NCBI RefSeq assembly: GCF_000724085.1
Contig: NZ_CCDL010000002.1
Span: forward strand, 558,001-622,000
DNA from: Oceanobacillus manasiensis
GTDB taxonomy: Bacteria; Bacillota; Bacilli; Bacillales; Amphibacillaceae
Direction of reading: 5' to 3'
DNA: 64,000 nt
Position 1 is the stretch's first letter; each line of letters opens with the position of its first letter. Under the pieces are notes generated by a model. The model had not been told where the DNA came from and made no database searches. It saw only the letters and a list, made by a program, of their open reading frames with translations. Below are positions 56,955 to 64,000 of the stretch, piece after piece. The position numbers and the translations under genes are program-made.

Positions 56955-56992
56955 TTTATATAGAGACTGTTATACAGCACCCACTATATAAA
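56955..56992 (-). promoter_or_regulatory. Stable hairpin in the rpsB leader
   Basis: TTTATATAG pairs with CTATATAAA, with an inner CTG-TATAA-CAG helix, midway between the promoter and the rpsB ATG. Its place fits a ribosomal-protein leader that could bind S2, but I cannot match it to a known motif by eye. Confidence 0.45.
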
Positions 56993-57057
56993 TCACTAAA
57001 CGTGCGTGTTATCGTACCTCGTTCAATTTTATGAACATAGTATTTACACCAAAAGTT

Positions 57058-57086
57058 AATATATCATACCATTTAATACTAAGCAA
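57058..57086 (-). promoter_or_regulatory. Sigma-A promoter of rpsB
   Basis: TTGCTT (57081-57086) and TATATT (57058-57063) with a 17-base spacer on the minus strand; it begins a few bases beyond the swrB stop. Confidence 0.6.
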
Positions 57087-57089
57087 GTA

Positions 57090-57524
57090 TTATTCTCCAT
57101 TTTTTGCATGCAATTTTATCATTAGCTCAACTTCTGTCTTTCCACAGTCTAATTGCTTCGCGATTTCGGTATTGCTTTTTCCAGAATGATGTAATTGAAG
57201 AATTCTGCTTTGTAAAGATGCTTCAACATAATCTTCTTCCACAGGTGATGGTGGAGTGTACAATGTATCTTCTTGATCCGGCTGCGACGATGTAATAACT
57301 TCATCCTTTATTATTGAAGACGAATTCGCCTCATTTCTTTGAATAGTCTCCTGCAGCCTATCATTTTCTTCTTTTACTTCCTGAAGATACGTTTCTAATA
57401 AAGCGACCATGTCTTCTGTATGGGAATCGTGTTTAGGTTGAGACTTTTGTTTAAAAAGCTGAAATAGAATGGTAAGTGTCACAATATGTAATAAGAAACT
57501 AATAATTAGTAAAAAAGATTCCAT
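57090..57524 (-). CDS. swrB: SwrB-like membrane protein (YlxL family)
   Basis: SwrB promotes flagellar type III export activation and swarming in B. subtilis. The 144-aa product has an N-terminal membrane helix (LLIISFLLHIVTLTILFQLF, residues about 5-24), a coiled-coil stretch (about 38-65), a Pro/Glu-rich middle and a C-terminal helix-turn-helix-like segment (ILQLHHSGKSNTEIAKQLDCGKTEVELMIKL). The position between sigD and rpsB is the B. subtilis one; it is shorter than the 167-aa homologue as I recall it. Confidence 0.82.
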   Translation of the reverse strand: MESFLLIISFLLHIVTLTILFQLFKQKSQPKHDSHTEDMVALLETYLQEVKEENDRLQETIQRNEANSSSIIKDEVITSSQPDQEDTLYTPPSPVEEDYVEASLQSRILQLHHSGKSNTEIAKQLDCGKTEVELMIKLHAKNGE

Positions 57525-57543
57525 AAAATTAAAATTCTCCCTA

Positions 57544-57840
57544 CTATCCGTTGAAATCTATCCTCTGCCCTAGAAAAGGGTGAACTTCCTTTTCTAGAAG
57601 TTGTTGTTCCTTCTTTTCCTGACGATTTTGCAATTCATCGTTCGTATTATTTTCCTTCTTTATCTTTTCCGTATCCCCGAGCTTATTTACCTGTTTTCGT
57701 TTCATCACTTGCTGCTTTAACTGTATTCCAGCTAAGGACTCTTGAAAATGCTGGGGCTGCTTCATCTGTTGTTCCTGTAATTTGCCTACATCTTGGGTTC
57801 TCGGCAATGCCACTTGCATCTCTATCGAGCGCCAACTCAT
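57544..57840 (-). CDS. Small charged protein between sigD and swrB, function unknown
   Basis: A 98-aa, Gln/Lys/Glu-rich hydrophilic protein: MSWRSIEMQVALPRTQDVGKLQEQQ, then basic KRKQVNKLG and a closing HPFLGQRIDFNG. The start VALPRTQDVGKLQ resembles small proteins beside sigD/fliA in other Firmicutes flagellar operons, but I do not recognise a named family. Mostly helical by composition; no membrane segment or signal peptide. A weak GGGAAG site precedes the ATG. A role in flagellar or SwrB function is guess by context. Confidence 0.65.
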   Translation of the reverse strand: MSWRSIEMQVALPRTQDVGKLQEQQMKQPQHFQESLAGIQLKQQVMKRKQVNKLGDTEKIKKENNTNDELQNRQEKKEQQLLEKEVHPFLGQRIDFNG

Positions 57841-58061
57841 AACAACACTTCCCTTTTGTCGGGTGAATTCACTGAATCCGCTGAATAATGGATGTGTTAT
57901 GAATCATTTTTAGTTAAACCAAATCCCTATATAATCCTAAAAACTTACTCTTAGATGCTTTCATCCATTTACTCACTGTAAATAGATTCGCCGTCGAAAC
58001 CTCTAATTCCTTTTTTAAATAACTATTCATTTTCAGACATCTAGAGTGAGAGGGATTGCAG

Positions 58062-58841
58062 TCAATTAACAGCCTGTATTTTCTTAAGTGTACTTCTTAA
58101 TTTCACAATAGACTTTTTGTGAATTTGCGAGATACGTGAAGTAGTTAAACCCAGCACTTGTCCGATTTCTGTTAAAGATAGTTCCTCATGATAAAACAAG
58201 CTAATGACCATTTGCTCATTGTAATTCAAACTACTAATTCCTTCTGTAAGTTCCTTTTTTAACTCGTTTGTTAAAACATTAACCTCTGGTAAAACGGTTG
58301 TTTCATCAGGTACAGCATAGCCAATTCCTTCTTTCAGCTCGCTTCTTCCATCTTTTGGTTTTTCTTCAATAGAAAGTACATTTGCAAATAAAGAATCATT
58401 CAATATAGTTTCCACTTCCTTCACTCCCAGTCCAGCCATTTCTGCAATTTCTTCAGTTGTCGGCATACGCTGAAGTGATTGTTCTAGGGAATGACTTAGT
58501 TGCTCCAGCTTCTTTGTTTTCTCGCGTAACGATCTTGGAAGCCAGTCTTCTCTTCTTAAACCATCCATGATTGCTCCCCTGATACGAAAAGATGCATATG
58601 TATCAAACTTTAGATCACGAGCCGGCTCAAACTTTTTAAGTGCATCATACAACCCAAGCAAACCAAAGCTCTTTACATCATCTTTATTAACACTGCTTGG
58701 CAAGTGACTGGAAATACGTTCAGTATGATAGTTTACAAGATACATATATATTTGGATAAGCTCATTTGCAGCATCATTATCTTTTTTATTTTGCCAATCA
58801 TGCCACAATTTTTGTTCCTGAGAAGACTTGTTCACCGCCAT
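58062..58841 (-). CDS. sigD: Flagellar/motility sigma factor SigD (FliA)
   Basis: Sigma-28 type factor for flagellin, chemotaxis receptors and autolysins. The 259-aa product has region 2 (SFGLLGLYDALKKFEPARDLKFDTYASFRIRGAIMDGLR), region 3 (MPTTEEIAEMAGL) and region 4 (LNYNEQMVISLFYHEELSLTEIGQVLGLTTSRISQIHKKSIVKLR). It follows cheD in the flagellar operon; the 220 bp after it hold no convincing gene. Confidence 0.98.
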   Translation of the reverse strand: MAVNKSSQEQKLWHDWQNKKDNDAANELIQIYMYLVNYHTERISSHLPSSVNKDDVKSFGLLGLYDALKKFEPARDLKFDTYASFRIRGAIMDGLRREDWLPRSLREKTKKLEQLSHSLEQSLQRMPTTEEIAEMAGLGVKEVETILNDSLFANVLSIEEKPKDGRSELKEGIGYAVPDETTVLPEVNVLTNELKKELTEGISSLNYNEQMVISLFYHEELSLTEIGQVLGLTTSRISQIHKKSIVKLRSTLKKIQAVN

Positions 58842-58883
58842 CGTTAACTCCTCCCTCTAAATTAATAAACAAATTAGCTATCA

Positions 58884-59381
58884 TTAAATCAGTTGTTCCT
58901 CTTTACTGGCTTTCTTAATTTTCAGCTTACTTGTGTCTGGGTTAAACTCTATTGTTCTCCCCACGTTACCGCCAATATCTGAAGCGATCACAGGTATACA
59001 CATATCCTGTAAGATAGCTAAAACGGCTTCAGAATTTCTCGGGCCGATCCGCATGATATCGGAATTAGATGTAAAATGAAACATTTGAGCCCCACCAGCG
59101 AGCTTGGCCTTCAATGCATACTTCCTGGCCCCATCATCTATCAATTTATTAACTAAGACTGGTATGGCTGTATCTGCATACTTGAATACATTTATTTCAG
59201 CCTGTTTAGCTAAACTTGATTCTGGCAGAAGGATGTGTGATAGTCCTGCGATTCGCTTACCTTCATCATATATAACAACCCCTACGCACGATCCAAGTCC
59301 GGAAGTCCGTATAATTCCCGGTGCTCTAACTATATTTAAATCTGCTATTCCTACTTTCACAATCGTTTTAACATCAGTCAT
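58884..59381 (-). CDS. cheD: Chemoreceptor glutamine deamidase CheD
   Basis: CheD deamidates glutamines of chemoreceptors and binds CheC. The 165-aa product has the Cys/His/Thr catalytic set within RTSGLGSCVGVVIYD and AGLSHILLPES, and KAKLAGGAQMFHF and GGNVGRTIEFNPDT. Its start overlaps the end of cheC by eight bases, matching the functional CheC-CheD pair. Confidence 0.97.
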   Translation of the reverse strand: MTDVKTIVKVGIADLNIVRAPGIIRTSGLGSCVGVVIYDEGKRIAGLSHILLPESSLAKQAEINVFKYADTAIPVLVNKLIDDGARKYALKAKLAGGAQMFHFTSNSDIMRIGPRNSEAVLAILQDMCIPVIASDIGGNVGRTIEFNPDTSKLKIKKASKEEQLI

Positions 59382-60009
59382 AGTCGGTAATCCCTAATGC
59401 CTGGAATAGCTTCGTTAGTGAAGCAGGGTCAGGTATAAGTAGGAAGTTTCCTCGTACACCTTTTTGCTCTTCCTGCTCATTAATTTTAGTATCAATTATA
59501 AGAGCATAATCCGAGACCTGAGACAACTCCAGTAACCCAACCGTCAAAATGGCCCCTGCCATATCAATGCTTAAATAGGGTACAGATGGCTGCATGTTTA
59601 TATTAGTAAAATCAGATAGGGCAGATAAATAGGATCCTGTTAAAATGTTACCTGCTTCCTGAAGAGCAGAGATTGCAAATTCATTGGTGGAATCTCCAAA
59701 TAGACTAACCTTATTTCCTGGTACAATTTCATTTACCAAGAATTCTGCCTCTTCGATAGATAATATAAAATATACTGTTCCTGGAGCTTCTCCTTGAATA
59801 CGAAAAAAAACTGTAGCAATTAATTTATCTGGCCCTCCAATTAATTCCATTACTTCATCGAAACTAACCACTTTAACGGAAGGGACTTGCATATCAATCT
59901 TTTTATTTAGCAATTTCGCCATAGAAGTTGCAGCATTTCCTGCACCTATATTACCAATTTCCCGTAGCACATCTTTTTGTACATTGGTTAGATTTGTATA
60001 GTCCTGCAT
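59374..60009 (-). CDS. cheC: CheY-P phosphatase CheC
   Basis: CheC dephosphorylates CheY-P and is stimulated by CheD. The 211-aa product keeps both active-site segments: DVLREIGNIGAGNAATSMAKLL (Glu and Asn) and NEFAISALQEAGNILTGSYLSALS (Glu and Asn). Length and motifs agree with B. subtilis CheC. It lies between cheW and cheD. Confidence 0.97.
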   Translation of the reverse strand: MQDYTNLTNVQKDVLREIGNIGAGNAATSMAKLLNKKIDMQVPSVKVVSFDEVMELIGGPDKLIATVFFRIQGEAPGTVYFILSIEEAEFLVNEIVPGNKVSLFGDSTNEFAISALQEAGNILTGSYLSALSDFTNINMQPSVPYLSIDMAGAILTVGLLELSQVSDYALIIDTKINEQEEQKGVRGNFLLIPDPASLTKLFQALGITDYD

Positions 60010-60012
60010 TTG

Positions 60013-60486
60013 TTAAGAACCTTCCACTCCATGTAATTCTTTAATGTTGTCTTCGGTCAAGACCTTTTCAAGATCAAGGAGAATAAACAATCGATCTTCC
60101 AGCTTAACAACACCTTCGATATAGTCTACGTCTACTGTTCCAATCACTTCTGGTGCAGGTTCAATTGCCTCCTCGGAGATATCCAATACATCATTGGCAG
60201 CATCCACAATTAGACCGACTTCCATGTTCTCCAAATTAATTATAATGATTCTAGTAGACTCATTGTAGTCTGTAGCTTCTAGGTTAAATCTAACGCGTAA
60301 ATCGATAACCGGGGTCACTACTCCTCTCAGGTTTATCACACCCTTAACGAAGTCAGCGGTTTGAGGAACTCTTGTAATAGGAAGAACCCTTTCTATTGCT
60401 CCTACTTGCTGCACTGATACTGCATATTCTTCATCACATAATTGAAAAATGATGACTTTTCTATTGAGAGTAGTAATTGATTCCAT
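60013..60486 (-). CDS. cheW: Chemotaxis coupling protein CheW
   Basis: CheW links receptors to the kinase CheA. The 157-aa product has VIIFQLCDEEYAVSVQQVGAIERVLPITRVPQ, VKGVINLRGVVTPVIDLR and VDAANDVLDIS. I place the start at ATG 60486 because GGAGG lies 8 bases before it; the longer frame from 60501 includes that site. In B. subtilis cheA stands just upstream of cheW; here cheB ends only about 80 bases before cheW and there is no cheA. Confidence 0.97.
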   Translation of the reverse strand: MESITTLNRKVIIFQLCDEEYAVSVQQVGAIERVLPITRVPQTADFVKGVINLRGVVTPVIDLRVRFNLEATDYNESTRIIIINLENMEVGLIVDAANDVLDISEEAIEPAPEVIGTVDVDYIEGVVKLEDRLFILLDLEKVLTEDNIKELHGVEGS

Positions 60487-60565
60487 ACTTGACGCCTCCA
60501 TAATTAATTATTTTTTAATGTTAATATAGTTACTTAAAACTGTTTTGTAATTATTTATAAAACTA

Positions 60566-61621
60566 TTAATCAAGAGTTAGTTTTTTTAGCGTTTCAGCTA
60601 CTTGATTTAGTGCAACAACGTGATTAACACAATTGGTTTTAACAGCAGCCTTTGGCATTCCGTATATAACTGCCGTCTTTTCTGATTCAGCTATGGTAAT
60701 AGTTGAAGGGTCCTTCATTTTCAGCCCCTTTATTCCATTTGAACCATCGCTTCCCATTCCAGTTAAAATGACAGCAATTTTATTTGTTTGATTCAAGTCA
60801 CTTGCAGATTCAAACAGCACATCAACAGATGGCCGATGCCCATTGACTGGAGGGTCTTGAGATAATTCCAATAGCATAGTTGTTCCATGCTTCTTTATTC
60901 GCATATGGTAATCGCCTGGTGCTATATATGCTGTACCATTCTCGAGAACTTCTCCTTGCACCGCCTCTTTAACATTGATTGGCGAAAGCGAATTCAGGCG
61001 CTGTGCTAGAGACTTGGTGAAACCTGGGGGCATATGCTGGACAATTAAAACTGGAGCCGGGAAATCAGCCGGTAGCCCTGGAATCACTTGTTGGAGAGCT
61101 CGTGGACCTCCAGTTGATGTGCCAATAGTCACGACTGTCCGACTATATTGTTGTAAACCATTTTGGACAGGCAGCTCAGTAGATAGAACATGGTCTTCTT
61201 CTGGACCTTCAATCATTGTCACACCGGACGCGGCAATTACTTTGTTTATAATTTCTTGTACTATTTGACCATTCTCCATCGTTAAATTGCTTGATGGCTT
61301 TGTTATAAAATCAACAGCCCCATTGGAAATAGCTTGTAGCGTTTTTTCTGCACCTTCTGCTGTGGCGCTAGACAACATTACAACCGGAACAGGGCATTCA
61401 TGCATAATATGCTGAAGTGCTGTAATACCATCCATTACCGGCATATGTACATCAAGTGTAACAACGTCTGGTGATAATTTTTTTATTTTATTTATTCCAT
61501 CCTCACCATTACGGGCTGTAGCAACCACTTGGATATGCTGGTCAGATTCCAACATATCCTTAATAATCTTTCGCATAAAAGCAGAATCATCAATTACCAG
61601 AACACGAATGAGATTCATCAT
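60566..61621 (-). CDS. cheB: Chemotaxis response regulator methylesterase CheB
   Basis: CheB removes methyl groups from (and deamidates) chemoreceptors once phosphorylated by CheA. The 351-aa product has a receiver domain (VLVIDDSAFMRKII, phospho-Asp in PDVVTLDVHMPVMDG) and a C-terminal methylesterase with IGTSTGGPRALQQV (Ser), QHMPPGFTKSLAQRL (His) and LTGMGSDGSNG (Asp). It lies between flhG and cheW. Confidence 0.98.
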   Translation of the reverse strand: MMNLIRVLVIDDSAFMRKIIKDMLESDQHIQVVATARNGEDGINKIKKLSPDVVTLDVHMPVMDGITALQHIMHECPVPVVMLSSATAEGAEKTLQAISNGAVDFITKPSSNLTMENGQIVQEIINKVIAASGVTMIEGPEEDHVLSTELPVQNGLQQYSRTVVTIGTSTGGPRALQQVIPGLPADFPAPVLIVQHMPPGFTKSLAQRLNSLSPINVKEAVQGEVLENGTAYIAPGDYHMRIKKHGTTMLLELSQDPPVNGHRPSVDVLFESASDLNQTNKIAVILTGMGSDGSNGIKGLKMKDPSTITIAESEKTAVIYGMPKAAVKTNCVNHVVALNQVAETLKKLTLD

Positions 61622-61627
61622 AATCCG

Positions 61628-62509
61628 TTACCTCTCTGTCATAAGTTGTTTTAATTTTTGTAAGAAGTTCTTACGGCCAGATTGCTGAAAATCTTGCGGC
61701 ATATCATCCGCATAATGATAGGCTAACTGTTTCATAGCCTTACTAACAGGAGCGTTTTCATTATATAATGTGTACGGTATCTGCCGAATAACGGCCTGCG
61801 TTACGTGCTTATCATCAGGCAAGATGCCAAGAGCGTCTATTTCTATTTGAAGAAAACGTATTACCACATCGCGAAAACGTTGTAAAGCACGCTTGCCTTC
61901 TTTCACACTGGGAGCTCTATTCATAATAACTTTTAAAGGCATGTCCGGATTGTTGGTTACAATGTGTTTTATCATACCATAAGCATCTGTAATTGACGTC
62001 GGTTCTGGAGTGGTAACAACAATACATTCATCAGAGGCCAAAATAAAAGACATCGTATCTTTAGTGGCACCAGCACCCATGTCGAAAATAATATAATCAT
62101 ATGATGAAACAAGCTTATAATACTGTTCAAAGAAATAATCTCTGCTGTTGGTATCAAGAGAAAATAACTCATTTAGTCCTGAACCACCTGCAATGTAGCC
62201 TAAACCAAGTGGGCCAGTCTCAATTATATCCTCTATGGCCTCATAGTTATGCAGGAGATTCACTATTGACTTTTGTGCCGGCATTCCCATTAAGATGTCT
62301 ATATTTCCCATGCCGATATCCAAATCAAATAATAGCACCCGCTTGTTCTGACTAATTAATTCTAACGATAAATTGAGTGCTACATTTGATTTCCCTACGC
62401 CGCCTTTACCACTAATAATTGAAACGGTCTTCGCCTCTTTTATCTTCTGGGGAGGACTCTTTTGCTGTTTCAATCTTTCCCGCAGGTTTGCTGCTTGATC
62501 TTCAAGCAT
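61628..62509 (-). CDS. flhG: FlhG (YlxH), MinD-like flagellar number/placement ATPase
   Basis: FlhG controls flagellar pattern and stimulates FlhF GTPase. The 293-aa product has an N-terminal activator helix (QAANLRERLKQQ), the deviant Walker A SGKGGVGKSNVALN, RVLLFDLDIGMGNIDILMG and DYIIFDMGAG, and a C-terminal amphipathic membrane-targeting region. It overlaps flhF by eight bases. Confidence 0.96.
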   Translation of the reverse strand: MLEDQAANLRERLKQQKSPPQKIKEAKTVSIISGKGGVGKSNVALNLSLELISQNKRVLLFDLDIGMGNIDILMGMPAQKSIVNLLHNYEAIEDIIETGPLGLGYIAGGSGLNELFSLDTNSRDYFFEQYYKLVSSYDYIIFDMGAGATKDTMSFILASDECIVVTTPEPTSITDAYGMIKHIVTNNPDMPLKVIMNRAPSVKEGKRALQRFRDVVIRFLQIEIDALGILPDDKHVTQAVIRQIPYTLYNENAPVSKAMKQLAYHYADDMPQDFQQSGRKNFLQKLKQLMTER

Positions 62510-63635
62510 GTCGTAAACCTTCTATAATATAATCACAAATTAGGGAAGGTGTTAACCTGACTAGATCTTCAGGGACATCCTGACCATTTGTTGCGTAAGC
62601 AATCCCAGTATTTTTGCCAAGTGAAATGTTTAGAAGACTACCGTATTGTCTAGTCTCATCGGTTTTTGTAAAGATTACTTCTTTGACACCGATTGGAGAA
62701 AACTGATCATAAATGGTACTAATATCTTCTGATTTTGCAGTTAATGCTAGTACGAGATATGTATCCATGTTCCACTCCGGACGGGTAGACTCTTTTAACT
62801 GTTTTATATACTGCTCATCTCGAAAATTTCTCCCTGCTGTATCGACAAGGATGACATCATACTCTGCAAATTTTTCAAACGCTTGCTTAAAGTCTTCTGC
62901 TGTATAAGCAACCTCCATTGGAACTTCTAGTATCTTGGCATATGTTCTTAACTGATCTACAGCAGCTATACGATACGTATCAGATGTGATAAGTGCTACT
63001 CTTTTCTGTTCCTCTAACATACATTTCGCTGCTATTTTGGCAATTGTAGTTGTCTTACCAACACCAGTTGGTCCCACAAATTGCGCTATTTTTTTTGTTC
63101 CATCTAAACCATTATAAGAGAGAGCAGACAGTGCTGATCTTAATTCCTTAGCTAAAACATCCACTACATCTTGATAGTCGAGATCTTGGGAATCAAACTC
63201 CCCTACTGTCTCTAAAACCTTATCTACAAGCTGGTGTGCTAGGTGAGGATCAACTTCTTGTTTAAGAAGACCTTCATATACAAGGCGAAAATTCGCTGGG
63301 TAATTTTTAGTATTATCCGTTGTGTAATCAAGCATTTTCTTTAGCTGCTTTATTTCCTCAAGCACCTGATTATTAGAGTTGTTCCTCATTTTAACTTGGT
63401 TGCTCTCAGGCTTTATATTATCAAGATATTCATTTTTAGGTTTGGTGTTGCTTGCTCTAATAGGATCGGGATCATGGGCTGCCACTACTTCAATTCTGCT
63501 TTTTTTAAATAGACCCATAAAACCTTTGCTTTTAACTTCTTTGGAATTTAAGATGACAGCACCTGTACCTAATTCCTTTCTTACCTGTTTCATTGCTTCC
63601 GGCATAGTAGCCGCTGTGTATTTTTTTACCTTCAT
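62502..63635 (-). CDS. flhF: FlhF, SRP-type flagellar placement GTPase
   Basis: FlhF sets the site of flagellar assembly. The 377-aa product has a basic B domain (about 1-80), an N domain, and an SRP54-type G domain with G1 GPTGVGKTTTIAKIAAK, TSDTYRIAAVDQLRTYA, DTAGRNFRDE and TKTDETRQYGSLLNI. The ATG at 63635 overlaps the flhA stop. The length is close to the B. subtilis 366 aa. Confidence 0.97.
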   Translation of the reverse strand: MKVKKYTAATMPEAMKQVRKELGTGAVILNSKEVKSKGFMGLFKKSRIEVVAAHDPDPIRASNTKPKNEYLDNIKPESNQVKMRNNSNNQVLEEIKQLKKMLDYTTDNTKNYPANFRLVYEGLLKQEVDPHLAHQLVDKVLETVGEFDSQDLDYQDVVDVLAKELRSALSALSYNGLDGTKKIAQFVGPTGVGKTTTIAKIAAKCMLEEQKRVALITSDTYRIAAVDQLRTYAKILEVPMEVAYTAEDFKQAFEKFAEYDVILVDTAGRNFRDEQYIKQLKESTRPEWNMDTYLVLALTAKSEDISTIYDQFSPIGVKEVIFTKTDETRQYGSLLNISLGKNTGIAYATNGQDVPEDLVRLTPSLICDYIIEGLRHA

Positions 63636-64000
63636 TGAATATTCACCACCCCTACACTTTGTACTTGCACTGTTGGTTCCAATTCGTTATAGGATAGTAC
63701 TACAACCTGAGGAAGAAAGCGTTCAACAAGTTGTTTTAAATACATTCTTACTGCAGGTGAACAAAGTACGATCGCGGTCTCTTCCTGTAACGATAGTTTT
63801 TCTGTTTCACTGTGAAGGGACTTTATAATTTCTTGCTGCGAATCAGGATCCAGAGCTAAATAGTTCCCATGCTCTGTTTGCTGGATGCTTTCTGCAATAA
63901 GCTTCTCAACTTTCCCTGAAACTGTCAGTACATGCATGGAAGAATCACTTTCTGCATATTGTTTGGTAATTTGTGTCGATAAAGCTTGTCTTACATATTC
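63632..64000 (-). CDS. flhA: FlhA flagellar export protein, C-terminal fragment (5' end outside window)
   Basis: The frame is open at position 64000 and ends at 63632, overlapping flhF. The 122 visible residues (EYVRQALSTQITKQYAESDSSMHVLTV... to VVNIQ) are the C-terminal cytosolic part of FlhA: YVRQALSTQI, SSMHVLTVSGKVEKLI and CSPAVRMYLKQLVERFLPQVVVLSYNEL are typical. FlhA forms the export-gate ring of the flagellar type III system. Confidence 0.93.
   Translation of the reverse strand, partial: EYVRQALSTQITKQYAESDSSMHVLTVSGKVEKLIAESIQQTEHGNYLALDPDSQQEIIKSLHSETEKLSLQEETAIVLCSPAVRMYLKQLVERFLPQVVVLSYNELEPTVQVQSVGVVNIQ

Noticed and set aside
57914-58030. Possible 38-codon gene (MNSYLKKELEVSTANLFTVS...) between sigD and the small gene at 57544
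   Set aside because: The frame is clean, but there is no ribosome-binding site, no recognisable family and it could arise by chance in AT-rich sequence; left out until homologues are found.
1-64000. CRISPR array, tRNA or rRNA genes, prophage or transposase genes
   Set aside because: No regularly spaced direct repeats, no cloverleaf-type genes and no mobile-element proteins were seen on either strand.

Overview
The window is a contiguous piece of chromosome from an endospore-forming, flagellated, AT-rich Gram-positive bacterium of the family Bacillaceae. Almost every protein reads as an orthologue of a Bacillus subtilis protein, in the same order as the B. subtilis mutS to flhA region. Spore genes (cotE, spoVS, spoIIIE, dpaA/dpaB, ymxH, ylxY), a flagellar/chemotaxis block with sigD, and PolC-type replication support this. 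Very acidic surface linkers (RodZ, NupN) and the overall protein similarity suggest a salt-tolerant genus of the Oceanobacillus/Virgibacillus type; that is inference. All genes lie on the minus strand, so transcription runs from position 64000 towards 1. I see no rRNA, tRNA, CRISPR array, prophage or insertion sequence.

In transcription order: 64000-57500 is the end of the flagellar operon (flhA tail, flhF, flhG, cheB, cheW, cheC, cheD, sigD, a small conserved gene, swrB), in which cheA is missing from its usual place. 57086-53700 holds rpsB, tsf, pyrH and frr. 53450-45831 holds uppS, cdsA, rseP and polC, without the dxr and proS genes normally interleaved. 45750-44791 carries an extra RsbR-like STAS gene. 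44700-37500 is the translation/transcription-factor operon rimP-nusA-rnpM-rplGA-infB-ylxP-rbfA-truB-ribF; rimP is broken by one in-frame TAA. 37470-34660 is rpsO and pnp. 34460-25900 is ylxY, mlpA, ymxH, the dipicolinate synthase genes under a near-perfect sigma-K promoter, asd-dapG-dapA, tepA and ylzJ. 25750-23377 is spoIIIE. 23070-17312 is a GntR/HutC regulator followed by a nucleoside-type ABC importer (nupN-O-P-Q). 17173-8472 is ymfF-H-I-J-K-rodZ-pgsA-cinA-recA, with a LexA box before recA. 8220-1 is rny, ymdB, spoVS, miaB, ricA, cotE and the start of mutS.

The genes link ribosome assembly and translation initiation, RNA decay (RNase Y with the RicA partner, PNPase), envelope lipid precursors, DNA repair, and sporulation (diaminopimelate precursor to dipicolinate, coat, chromosome translocation).

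I did not find a clearly new multi-gene system. The points most worth following up are the nonsense codon in rimP, the double-hairpin leader of the rimP-nusA operon, the RsbR-like protein with both phospho-threonines replaced, the syntenic losses of cheA, dxr, proS and tdh-kbl, an interspersed intergenic repeat at 4732-5014, and YmfK, an uncharacterised fusion of an ACT-like segment with a Walker A motif.
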